Below, piece by piece: positions 8,816 to 15,836 of a stretch of 64,000 nt of DNA (the stretch's first letter is position 1; every line of letters starts with the position of its first letter). This DNA comes from Spirosoma terrae (GTDB lineage: Bacteria > Bacteroidota > Bacteroidia > Cytophagales > Spirosomataceae), in NCBI RefSeq assembly GCF_010435915.1, contig NZ_JAAFZH010000001.1, positions 744,001 to 808,000 of the forward strand, given 5' to 3'. The notes beneath the pieces were generated by a model that saw nothing but the letters and a program-made list of their open reading frames with translations, was not told where the DNA came from and made no database searches. The position numbers and the translations under genes are program-made.

Positions 8816-8856
8816 ATAAGAAAGCCCATCTCTGCTGTAGAGATGGGCTTTCTTAT
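8816..8856. terminator. Bidirectional terminator with an 18-bp perfect stem
   Basis: Arms 8816-8833 and 8839-8856 are perfectly complementary with a GCTGT loop. It lies between the convergent PIN toxin gene and the DUF4394 gene and can serve both. Confidence 0.85.
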
Positions 8857-8886
8857 ACATTCAGTATTGGTTTATGGCAGAGACGT

Positions 8887-10452
8887 TTAAAATCCTAAGC
8901 CGAGTGCCATAGCACGTACCAGAATTGGGAAGTCGGCTACAGGTGTTGCCTGACCAGTCGACAGATTGATCTGGTACACCTTGGTCGATGGGCCGGTTAG
9001 CGCATCAACACGTAGCAAGGCGTAGGCAGCGTTGCTGGTTCCGCCGATATCAAAGCCGGTTGCGCCTTCAATATTAACGCCTAGCGGCCCAACAGCCACT
9101 AATCCGCCTGCGTTTGGTGGGTCCTGACGCACCAGTCGATCCAATTGAGAGTCGAGGTCGTACAATACCGTTGTGGTGGCTCCGGCGAAGTTATTCGTGT
9201 AAGCCGCACCTGTTATGGCGCCACTGGGGCCACTTGAGTACATTAAGTTGCCATCAACGGCCGCAACGGCTCCCGTTTCAGGATGAAGGCGTAGATTCTG
9301 GCCCGACGACGTTACCAGACGAATGCGGTCGACGGTTGGGTTAAAATCAAAACCAACATCAACGCCCATCATAGCTGGTGAGAATGGTCCTGAACCAACC
9401 ATGGTTGCCATGCCATTAGACGTATTGATGGTATACAGGCGACTTGTGCTACTAACAGCGTACAACTGTCCGTTCGCAGGCCGGAAATCGATACCATAAA
9501 TCATATCTTCAGGGAATAGCCCCGTCAGCGGTTTGCTTATCGGCATACCAGGCGCCATTGGATTGAAAATGACCAGATTGTTGAAGCGGTCAATCGCGTA
9601 TGCAACAGGATCGGTCGGAATAGCTAGCCCAACAATACTAAAGCCTGGTAAATCGCCTAAACGCTCAGCCTGTCCGGTTGCCAGGTTGATCTGGTAAAAA
9701 CCCTGGGTGATGCCGTTGATCAACGTAGCGACAGCGCTGCCATCGGGAGCAATATCGAAGCTGCCGGCACCGGCAATATCAACGCCTAATGGGCCCACTT
9801 CCACTAACGTACCATTATTAGGAGGATCCTGGCGATATAGTTTATCCGTAATGGGATCAATATCGTATAGGGTAGTTGTGGTTACGCCCGCGCGATTATT
9901 GGTATAGGCAACGCCAGAAATGGCTACGTTTGCGCCATTGATAGCTCCATCGATAGCGGCCGTAGCCCCGGTTTCGGGATGAAGACGCAGATTTTGCCCC
10001 CGGTTCGTTACCAGGCGAATGCGGTCGACGGTTGGGTTAAAGTCAAAACCAACTACATCGCCGTTGATGGCAGGCGAAAAAGGAGCTGCGCCGATAGCCG
10101 TGGCGACTCCGCTATTCAGGTTGATAGCGTAAATTCTGCTGCCATTACTTACACCGTAAAGTTGACCTGTGGCCGGACGGAAATCGATCGAGACCAGCCG
10201 TTCGTTTGTACCTAGGCCAGTGATTGTCGTTGTTCCTAACGTAACGCCTGGATTTTGCGTATTTAACTTTAATAACTGGTTATTATCGGTCAGCACGTAG
10301 AACAGAAAGTTGGCCGATAGCCGGGCACTAGACCGGGAAAAATCACTCTGCGGTTCCAGTTGAATCTGGTTCTGCTGGCAGGAATTAAGCGTTACCAGTG
10401 AGCTTACAGTGAGCAAACCGATAAGAAAACGGAGCGAGGCTTTGTGCAACAT
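8887..10452 (-). CDS. DUF4394 lipoprotein with internal duplication
   Basis: The 521-residue protein has a signal peptide ending in the lipobox TLNSC. It then has two homologous blocks of about 232 residues each, every one containing FRPATGQLYGVS or FRPANGQLYAVS, GFDFNPTVDRIRLVT and NLRLHPETGA. These are hallmarks of DUF4394, a predicted beta-propeller-like family found in secreted or cell-surface proteins. The function is unknown. The two blocks are also very similar at the DNA level (for example around 9320-9350 and 10016-10047), so the duplication is recent or kept homogeneous. It sits alone between terminators. Confidence 0.88.
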   Translation of the reverse strand: MLHKASLRFLIGLLTVSSLVTLNSCQQNQIQLEPQSDFSRSSARLSANFLFYVLTDNNQLLKLNTQNPGVTLGTTTITGLGTNERLVSIDFRPATGQLYGVSNGSRIYAINLNSGVATAIGAAPFSPAINGDVVGFDFNPTVDRIRLVTNRGQNLRLHPETGATAAIDGAINGANVAISGVAYTNNRAGVTTTTLYDIDPITDKLYRQDPPNNGTLVEVGPLGVDIAGAGSFDIAPDGSAVATLINGITQGFYQINLATGQAERLGDLPGFSIVGLAIPTDPVAYAIDRFNNLVIFNPMAPGMPISKPLTGLFPEDMIYGIDFRPANGQLYAVSSTSRLYTINTSNGMATMVGSGPFSPAMMGVDVGFDFNPTVDRIRLVTSSGQNLRLHPETGAVAAVDGNLMYSSGPSGAITGAAYTNNFAGATTTVLYDLDSQLDRLVRQDPPNAGGLVAVGPLGVNIEGATGFDIGGTSNAAYALLRVDALTGPSTKVYQINLSTGQATPVADFPILVRAMALGLGF

Positions 10453-10671
10453 AATCGTTAAATAGAAAAGTTTTCATTGAAAAATTTTGCTAATCAAAAG
10501 CCTATACGCGCTAACTCGTAAAACGGATTGTTATGTATTAAAAAAAGATTAAAATAGTATTCAATGGTCCAAAAATTCAGTTTGTAACTGCTTGAAGATG
10601 AGAAATCTATATTAGGGTTGTAGATAGCATTAAACTATCAAACACTGGTTGTACCTAAAAAATAGCCAATA

Positions 10672-10701
10672 AAAAAGCGTCCCCCGTTAGAAGGGACGCT
10701 T
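10672..10701 (-). terminator. Terminator of the outer-membrane barrel gene
   Basis: AAGCGTCCC at 10675-10683 pairs with its complement at 10693-10701. On the minus strand the stem is followed by a run of six T. Confidence 0.85.
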
Positions 10702-10723
10702 ATGAAAAGTACTACGTATCGGC

Positions 10724-11425
10724 CTACCGGCGGTAGCGGCTACGATATTCAGGACCAACGCCAAAACCGTAGCCGAGCGTTACGGTAACCGTTGAATTAT
10801 ACACATTTTGATTACCAACACCTCCTCTGATTGGCTGGCTTGTCAGGTCGGCCAGACCAAAGTTATAGCGAGCATCGATTAAAAAGCGCTGACGGGCACC
10901 CCAGCCTGGGAAGTTCAGCTGAAAACCAGCAAAGGCACCTAAATCCAGGTTTTTGAAAGCCTCAGAGTTTGTTACGTCTGGCTGATCTACACCTCCTCTT
11001 TTCTGCTTAACGATCTGGGCACTGAGTGGAATGGACAGTGCAGGGCCAAAAAACAGATTGGGCCGGAAATTCCCATTCAACGTGAGAAAGTAACGTAATG
11101 CAACGGGAATTTCTAAATAATTGGCACGCTGGGTAAACTCAACAGGAATATTCCCCGGATCTGTACCCGTGAATTTGCCACCACGCTGTGAGTAAAGAAT
11201 ATCGGCTGAAATGCCGAAATGATTAAGCGAGCTATACATTAAAAAAGCACCAGCCGTCAGACCTGGAGCCATTTTATAGCCCGTTACATCTCCACGAAAT
11301 GTGGATAAATTTAAGCCAACACGGGGGCCGGCGCTGAATCGTTGTTGTGCATAAGTGCTTGATAGGCAAGCTAAAATAGCTACGGACAGGATGGTGAGAG
11401 AACGTAGCGAAATTGAGCGAAACAT
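10724..11425 (-). CDS. PorT-type outer-membrane beta-barrel protein
   Basis: The 233-residue protein starts with a signal peptide cut after STYAQ. It continues with alternating hydrophobic strands: GPRVGLNLSTFRGD, PGLTAGAFLMYSS, FGISADILYSQRGG, YLEIPVALRYFL and FFGPALSIPL. The arrangement matches the outer-membrane beta-barrel family OMP_b-brl_2/PorT-like (PF13568). These proteins sit in the outer membrane; most have no known ligand. The gene lies downstream of an ECF sigma factor and its membrane partner on the same strand, but 133 bases separate them, so co-transcription is not certain. Confidence 0.85.
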   Translation of the reverse strand: MFRSISLRSLTILSVAILACLSSTYAQQRFSAGPRVGLNLSTFRGDVTGYKMAPGLTAGAFLMYSSLNHFGISADILYSQRGGKFTGTDPGNIPVEFTQRANYLEIPVALRYFLTLNGNFRPNLFFGPALSIPLSAQIVKQKRGGVDQPDVTNSEAFKNLDLGAFAGFQLNFPGWGARQRFLIDARYNFGLADLTSQPIRGGVGNQNVYNSTVTVTLGYGFGVGPEYRSRYRR

Positions 11426-11558
11426 AGACTGATTGAATAAGTGATATGCCCCGTAAACGCTCAGAGTTTTATAAATGTTTTATTAAACTGAGTTGTTTTA
11501 TGTACTGAATGGCGCTTTTATGATTTAAATGCTTCGAATGGAGGTGCCCTTTCGGGAA

Positions 11559-11969
11559 TTATACGACCGAAAAACAAGGATGAAAATGATCAGATGGAGA
11601 CATAACCTGTACCGTTGTTTTGGATGGCGTAACCGGTTTTAGTTTGTTAGGTCGATTCGGGGCAAAGAAAATAAAATAAATAGCCATAGCGAGCATAAAC
11701 AGAATGGCTGCCGTTGTGGTCGCTATCCAGAGCGGCCATAAGCGTTTTTTAGTGGCCGATTCGTGAATGCGGTTCTGAAGGGCACTGCGTAGGCTGGCCA
11801 ATTGTTCAGACGTAGGTGTGGCTGTCTGCTGCATCGCTTCCAGACCAGCCAGTGCATCGGCATAAAAGGGGTCTTCCAGCAATAGCCGCTCAACGCGGTG
11901 GCGTGCTGCCCCGCTTAAGCGACCGGCCTGATAGGCCCGCAAATCATCAAAAGTCAATTGGTCGTTCAT
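11559..11969 (-). CDS. Single-pass membrane protein, probable anti-sigma partner
   Basis: The 136-residue protein has an acidic N-terminal cytoplasmic region with FDDLRAYQAGRLSGAARHRVERLLLEDPFYADALAGLEAM. This resembles the N-terminal segments of Bacteroidetes anti-sigma factors and their short relatives. One transmembrane helix follows (about residues 77-99), then a short periplasmic tail. No zinc-binding HxxxCxxC motif is present. The gene begins 42 bases after the ECF sigma factor gene on the same strand. Control of that sigma factor is inferred from position and topology, not from a recognised domain. Confidence 0.65.
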   Translation of the reverse strand: MNDQLTFDDLRAYQAGRLSGAARHRVERLLLEDPFYADALAGLEAMQQTATPTSEQLASLRSALQNRIHESATKKRLWPLWIATTTAAILFMLAMAIYFIFFAPNRPNKLKPVTPSKTTVQVMSPSDHFHPCFSVV

Positions 11970-12011
11970 TGTTGTTTTTACAAACAGTACCTTACGTAAC
12001 TGTTCACTACG

Positions 12012-12605
12012 TTATTTACTCATGCAAATTTTCAGCATTCGTCGGCCGTTTTGCAAATAACTTTTCACTTGTTTTAAATCATACCCAGTCAGTTCGGCCA
12101 CGTCAACGTAACTTTTCTGATCCAGATAAAATAGGGTGAGGCAGGTTCGTTGCTCATAGGGCAGTGTTTGCAGACAGGTTTCCATACGGCTTAAATCTTC
12201 CTCCAGATCCAGTAACTGGTTATCGGTTTCATCGGTACTCAGCGAAGCCATTCGATAATCTTCGGTGTCATTATCGGTGGCACCTGTAATCTGAACGGCT
12301 TTTGGGTGAGTCTGGCTTTTACGTAGCAGCATCAGGCAGTGGTTACGGGCTACACTGTGTAACCAGGGCTGAAATTGCTGAACGTCATGTTTACGAAGAT
12401 CGGTAACTAACTGTTCAAATAAATGCATAACAGCATCTTTTGCCTCATCTTCATCGCGCAGATAATTGTAGCAGACAGCATACACCAGCTCCATGTGTCG
12501 TTCATAGAGTTCGCCCAGTACGGCCAGATCGCCCGTAGCACGGTAGGCTGAGATATACTCAGCGTCGGTTGTGGGTTTAGGTCTGCGGAATCGTTTCAGA
12601 AACAT
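12012..12605 (-). CDS. RNA polymerase sigma-70 factor, ECF subfamily
   Basis: The 197-residue protein has the two ECF domains. Region 2 is ELYERHMELVYAVCYNYLRDEDEAKDAVMHLFEQL followed by QPWLHSVARNHCLMLLRK, in about the first 100 residues. Region 4 is LPYEQRTCLTLFYLDQKSYVDVAELTGYDLKQVKSYLQNGRRML, near the C-terminus. A linker of about 45 residues between them is rich in Asp, Glu and Thr. The membrane protein gene downstream is the likely anti-sigma factor. A divergent small secreted protein gene carries a candidate ECF-type promoter and could be a target. Confidence 0.92.
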   Translation of the reverse strand: MFLKRFRRPKPTTDAEYISAYRATGDLAVLGELYERHMELVYAVCYNYLRDEDEAKDAVMHLFEQLVTDLRKHDVQQFQPWLHSVARNHCLMLLRKSQTHPKAVQITGATDNDTEDYRMASLSTDETDNQLLDLEEDLSRMETCLQTLPYEQRTCLTLFYLDQKSYVDVAELTGYDLKQVKSYLQNGRRMLKICMSK

Positions 12606-12738
12606 GCGCTGTCTGACTTCTTATCTGTTAGATGCAGTAAAGGGCCAAATTCCACACTGGGAGCCAGATTCTAGTAGTACTCTAATTCAGATACGTAGCA
12701 TTCCTATCATAAACGCTCAAAATAGAGTCGTCGTTCAT

Positions 12739-12762
12739 AACCTTATCAATCTGCTAATCGTT
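12739..12762 (+). promoter_or_regulatory. Candidate ECF-type promoter
   Basis: AACC at 12739-12742 and CGTT at 12759-12762 are separated by 16 bases, the usual layout of ECF promoters (-35 AAC, -10 CGT). It faces the small secreted protein at 12789 and diverges from the ECF sigma gene. Short motifs can arise by chance, so this is tentative. Confidence 0.35.
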
Positions 12763-12786
12763 GAGTAAATACACTAATACTCAACG
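12759..12786 (+). promoter_or_regulatory. Inverted repeat just upstream of a start codon
   Basis: CGTTGAGTA at 12759-12767 is the exact complement of TACTCAACG at 12778-12786, with a 10-base spacer. The right arm ends 2 bases before the ATG at 12789. It could be an operator overlapping the -10 region or a leader hairpin hiding the ribosome-binding region. Confidence 0.45.
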
Positions 12787-12788
12787 GT

Positions 12789-13076
12789 ATGAAACGGAAA
12801 ATATGGTTCGCCAGCCTGCTGGTGGGGAGTTTGATAACAGCAGGCATGGCGCAGAGTAATCAGGCGCCGGTCATGCAGCAATCAACGTCAACGGAAGATC
12901 GTCGGCAGGCTAATCCGCCCAAACCGATGCTGGAAAATTCGAATGGGCGGCAGCAACCTGCCCTAAACATGGATCAGGATACGACGCGTCCCAAAAAGCA
13001 ACCCCGAAAACAACGTCGGTTACGTCCTGATTCGCTACGTAGGGGAGGAGCTACACGGGTTGATACGATCCGATAA
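12789..13076 (+). CDS. Small secreted basic protein, unknown function
   Basis: This 95-residue protein has a clear signal peptide (MKRKIWFASLLVGSLITAGMAQ). The mature part is low in complexity, rich in Pro, Gln and Asn, and ends in a strongly basic stretch (KKQPRKQRRLRPDSLRRGG). No domain is recognised. It diverges from the ECF sigma gene and is followed, 95 bases on, by another small secreted protein with a similar C-terminal pattern (R.D..). Both may be periplasmic or surface stress proteins; that is an inference from position. Confidence 0.6.
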   Translation: MKRKIWFASLLVGSLITAGMAQSNQAPVMQQSTSTEDRRQANPPKPMLENSNGRQQPALNMDQDTTRPKKQPRKQRRLRPDSLRRGGATRVDTIR

Positions 13077-13171
13077 ACCGCAACTGATTAACGTTGGATT
13101 AATCTATTAGGCTGAATCAAACAAATTATGATTCCCTGAGGTCAATAATATATAGACCAACTCAACACGTT

Positions 13172-13501
13172 ATGATTAAGCTACTAATTAGCGCTTTGCT
13201 GCTATCGGCCGGTATTGCCGTTGCGCAGACGCCATCAAAATCGACTTCGGGCGCTGCTAAATCGGCGACCAACTCGAAAACGGCAAGTTCTAGTGCTACA
13301 AAGCCATCGTCGGGATCAGTTGCGCGCTCAACCAAGCCGATTCCGAAGCCATCGCAGAAAGATAACATGGAAAGTAAAGACAATGCTATTCCGAGTTATA
13401 AGCAGGCCAAAGATGCTGGGAAATCCAGAGCCAGCTATAATTATAAGCCGCGACGTAATGCATCCGGAGCCAGGCTGGATACAATGCCGAAAAAGAATTA
13501 A
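13172..13501 (+). CDS. Small secreted Ser/Lys-rich protein, unknown function
   Basis: The 109-residue protein has a signal peptide (MIKLLISALLLSAGIAVAQ) and a low-complexity Ser/Ala/Lys/Thr-rich mature region. It ends with RNASGARLDTMPKKN, which echoes the end of the preceding gene product (GGATRVDTIR). No known domain is seen. Its composition suggests an unstructured, positively charged secreted protein. Confidence 0.6.
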   Translation: MIKLLISALLLSAGIAVAQTPSKSTSGAAKSATNSKTASSSATKPSSGSVARSTKPIPKPSQKDNMESKDNAIPSYKQAKDAGKSRASYNYKPRRNASGARLDTMPKKN

Positions 13502-13528
13502 TAAAAGCATAGGCCGGACTACAATCCG

Positions 13529-13630
13529 GCCTGCTTGTCACAGACAGCATCTCGCTTTCTGTGTTTCCGAATGGCCTTGTTAGTTGCTATCGCAACACAG
13601 ACAGCAAGATGCTGTCTGTGACAAGTAGGC
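13529..13630. repeat. Paired REP-like hairpins in inverted orientation
   Basis: Arms of 24 bases at 13529-13552 and 13607-13630 are complementary with one G:T-compatible mismatch. Each arm is itself part of a 25-base hairpin: 13596-13620 is perfect (11-base arms, AGA loop), and 13539-13563 is a degenerate copy in the opposite orientation. The whole unit lies in the gap between convergent genes, as bacterial interspersed REP pairs do. Confidence 0.6.
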
Positions 13631-13665
13631 CCTAAGTGGTTTGTATTTCTTGGTAAAGAGAATGG

Positions 13666-14850
13666 TTATTTTCCTTTTTCCTTCTTGCGGGCCTCCCGCT
13701 TGGCCTTTCGCTCTGCTTTGCGTTCGGCCCTTTTTTCCTTACGTTCGGCTTTGCGTTCGGCTCGTTTCGCTTTGAAGTCTTCCTTGACCGTTTTTAGCGC
13801 ATCCTGAAACGTAATGTTATTGTCAAATTCTCCCCGAAATGCTTTGACGTAGGCGTTCCGTAGAACGCCAAAAACGGTTGGCCAAACGGCTGTTTCGATG
13901 TTTTCAATGGTACCGTTAAGAGGAATTCGCGTGGCTACCTGATCATGACGCTGGTTTTTGAGAACGGCCGTTCCGGCCTGGGCTACCAGCTCCGTGAAAA
14001 ATTGGCCTATTGATCGCCCCTTATTCTCATTAAGTTTAAAAATTTTCATGCCTTTGGTGAGCGGTTTCACGTAGCCATTCAGCTTGCTATTCATCATCGC
14101 CAGTTCGCTATAGACACTCACCGTACCGCGTTCAAAATCGAGATTAGCGTATTCGCGGGCTAGCGGATTTAGCTTTACGAGCTGAAGTTCATTGAAACGA
14201 AGATTATAATCGAAGTCTGGTACAACCTTCAACAGATTCATGTTGGCGTTAAAGTCCATATTGCCGCCATAGCCCGGTACGTTGGCCGAAGCTACCACGG
14301 GCGATGGAAGGTTTTTATTCTTATCCTCTACGTTGCGAATGTTACGTATCTCGCCCTGAAATTGCTTCAGCGACAAATCGGCTCGTGGTTGGGTGATGAG
14401 GCTGGTTAGATTGATGGTGCCGTCAATAACGGCAAATCGGTTAATGTTTATAGGAAGCAGTTTCTTCAGAAAAGCAGTCCAATCAACTTCCACCCCCGTT
14501 TGACTACTGGATTCATTACTGCTAAACGCAAAGTTGAGTTCGGGCTGATAACATTCTACTTCGCTGACCAGCCGGCCTTTAAAGAGAGATTTCCACTCAA
14601 CAGAAAGGTCGGTTTTGGGAATAAAGAGAAAAGGTTCTTTAATTTTTCCGTTGACTTTTCGAACCCGAAGTTCGTCAATCTGATAAGCACCACGGATCAG
14701 TTGAATATCAATATCTTCCACATGGCCCGTGTAGTCGCCCATGTCGGCGAGGGTCTTGTTAACGTAGCGTAGTACGAAGTAGGGCAGCAACAGCCGGGCA
14801 ATAATGAGCAGGACGGCCAGGCCGATCAGGATCTTGGTAGTACGTTTCAA
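13666..14850 (-). CDS. DUF748/AsmA-like inner-membrane-anchored protein with charged tail
   Basis: The 394-residue protein begins with one transmembrane helix (TKILIGLAVLLIIARLLLPYFVLRYV). It continues with a long periplasmic domain of the DUF748/AsmA-like type: LVSEVECYQPELNFAF, AVIDGTINLTSL, NLRFNELQLVKLNPLAREY and RIPLNGTIENIETAVWPTVFGVLRNAY. Proteins of this superfamily are thought to help lipid transport or envelope assembly. The last 35 residues are almost only Lys, Arg, Glu and Ala in a repeating pattern, likely a stable single helix. It lies downstream of the pentapeptide-repeat gene, beyond a terminator. Confidence 0.75.
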   Translation of the reverse strand: MKRTTKILIGLAVLLIIARLLLPYFVLRYVNKTLADMGDYTGHVEDIDIQLIRGAYQIDELRVRKVNGKIKEPFLFIPKTDLSVEWKSLFKGRLVSEVECYQPELNFAFSSNESSSQTGVEVDWTAFLKKLLPININRFAVIDGTINLTSLITQPRADLSLKQFQGEIRNIRNVEDKNKNLPSPVVASANVPGYGGNMDFNANMNLLKVVPDFDYNLRFNELQLVKLNPLAREYANLDFERGTVSVYSELAMMNSKLNGYVKPLTKGMKIFKLNENKGRSIGQFFTELVAQAGTAVLKNQRHDQVATRIPLNGTIENIETAVWPTVFGVLRNAYVKAFRGEFDNNITFQDALKTVKEDFKAKRAERKAERKEKRAERKAERKAKREARKKEKGK

Positions 14851-14910
14851 AGCGTTGAGTGAATTGGTGTAACGCCTTGATAAACACGCAATAGATTGAA
14901 TTGGTTAATA

Positions 14911-14955
14911 AAAATAAGCGTGGTAGCTCCTATGTTGAGGAGGCTAACCACGCTT
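14911..14955 (-). terminator. Terminator after the pentapeptide-like repeat gene
   Basis: AAGCGTGGT at 14916-14924 pairs with ACCACGCTT at 14947-14955, with further pairing inside. On the minus strand the stem is followed by ATTTTTATT. Confidence 0.7.
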
Positions 14956-14979
14956 AGTTAACTAGGATCGGTTACCTGT

Positions 14980-15774
14980 TTAGCGGGCGTTGGGAGAGAA
15001 CTTCCGCCCGTCGAGGGTGGTGTATTTGAAGTCAGTTGAGCCGCTGAAACGGGCATCATCGAAACGGGTACCGCGTGGAAGATGCGTGTATTTAAAGTCG
15101 GCCGGACCGTTAAAACGTGCCTGACTGAAATCGACTCTCTCATCAAATTTAGTGTATTTGAAATCGGCATAGCGCCCAAACTCTGCTTTCTGGAAAGCCG
15201 ACGATTCATTGAATTTGGTGTATTTGAAATCAGCATAGCCTTTAAAATTTGATCCGCTAAAATCGGCTGCGTTTGCAAACTGGGCGTACTTAAATAGACC
15301 TGTCTCCCGGAACGTATTTCCAGTGAAAATAGCCCGTTGCCGAAAATGGGAGTATTTGAACGTAGCGTCGTCGTCGAACGTGCAGTTTTCGATCGTCACG
15401 GCTTCGTTAAAATCAGCATTATAAACCGTGTTGCTCCGGCTGAATAGTTTCCGTTCATCCGAGGCATCGGTGCGATAGGCCAGAAATTTTCCTTTGAACG
15501 TACAGTTTTTGAACGACACAGGCGCTTCGACCGTACTCAGATACTCCCGCGATTCACCGCGCCAGCTGCCTTCTTTCACCTCTCGGCGATTGGCCAGATT
15601 CGTTAAATCCAGGTCGCCGGTGATCGTAGCGTTTTGATACGTAACAGATTCTTTGCGATTGATTTTAGCAAGTATATCCTTTGCGTCGACGGTGTTCTGG
15701 GCTAGCGTTGGAGACATTGCAATGCATGTCAGTAGAAGAGAGGCCAGTAGTGTTTTCATAGGCGATTTGAACAT
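14980..15774 (-). CDS. Secreted pentapeptide-repeat-like protein with 22-residue repeats
   Basis: The 264-residue protein has a signal peptide ending near SPTLAQN. From about residue 100 it consists of repeats of about 22 residues, each with ADFKYTKF or a variant (FKYSHF, FKYAQF, FKYTHL). The A(D/N)F-type pentapeptide steps suggest a right-handed beta-helix. The coding DNA shows the same 66-base periodicity around 15018, 15086, 15151, 15217, 15283 and 15349. ATG 15774 is used here; ATG 15759 is equally possible and gives a slightly shorter signal peptide. Its function is unknown. It follows the DUF4132 gene on the same strand with a 60-base gap. Confidence 0.82.
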   Translation of the reverse strand: MFKSPMKTLLASLLLTCIAMSPTLAQNTVDAKDILAKINRKESVTYQNATITGDLDLTNLANRREVKEGSWRGESREYLSTVEAPVSFKNCTFKGKFLAYRTDASDERKLFSRSNTVYNADFNEAVTIENCTFDDDATFKYSHFRQRAIFTGNTFRETGLFKYAQFANAADFSGSNFKGYADFKYTKFNESSAFQKAEFGRYADFKYTKFDERVDFSQARFNGPADFKYTHLPRGTRFDDARFSGSTDFKYTTLDGRKFSPNAR

Positions 15775-15836
15775 AGTGTTTCTCTAAAGATGCTGATTGC
15801 CTGGTTGAGGTTGCATGGCTTTGTAATTAGTCGCTC

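Noticed and set aside
13529-13630. CRISPR-like array
   Set aside because: Only two repeat copies in inverted orientation and no spacers of even length.
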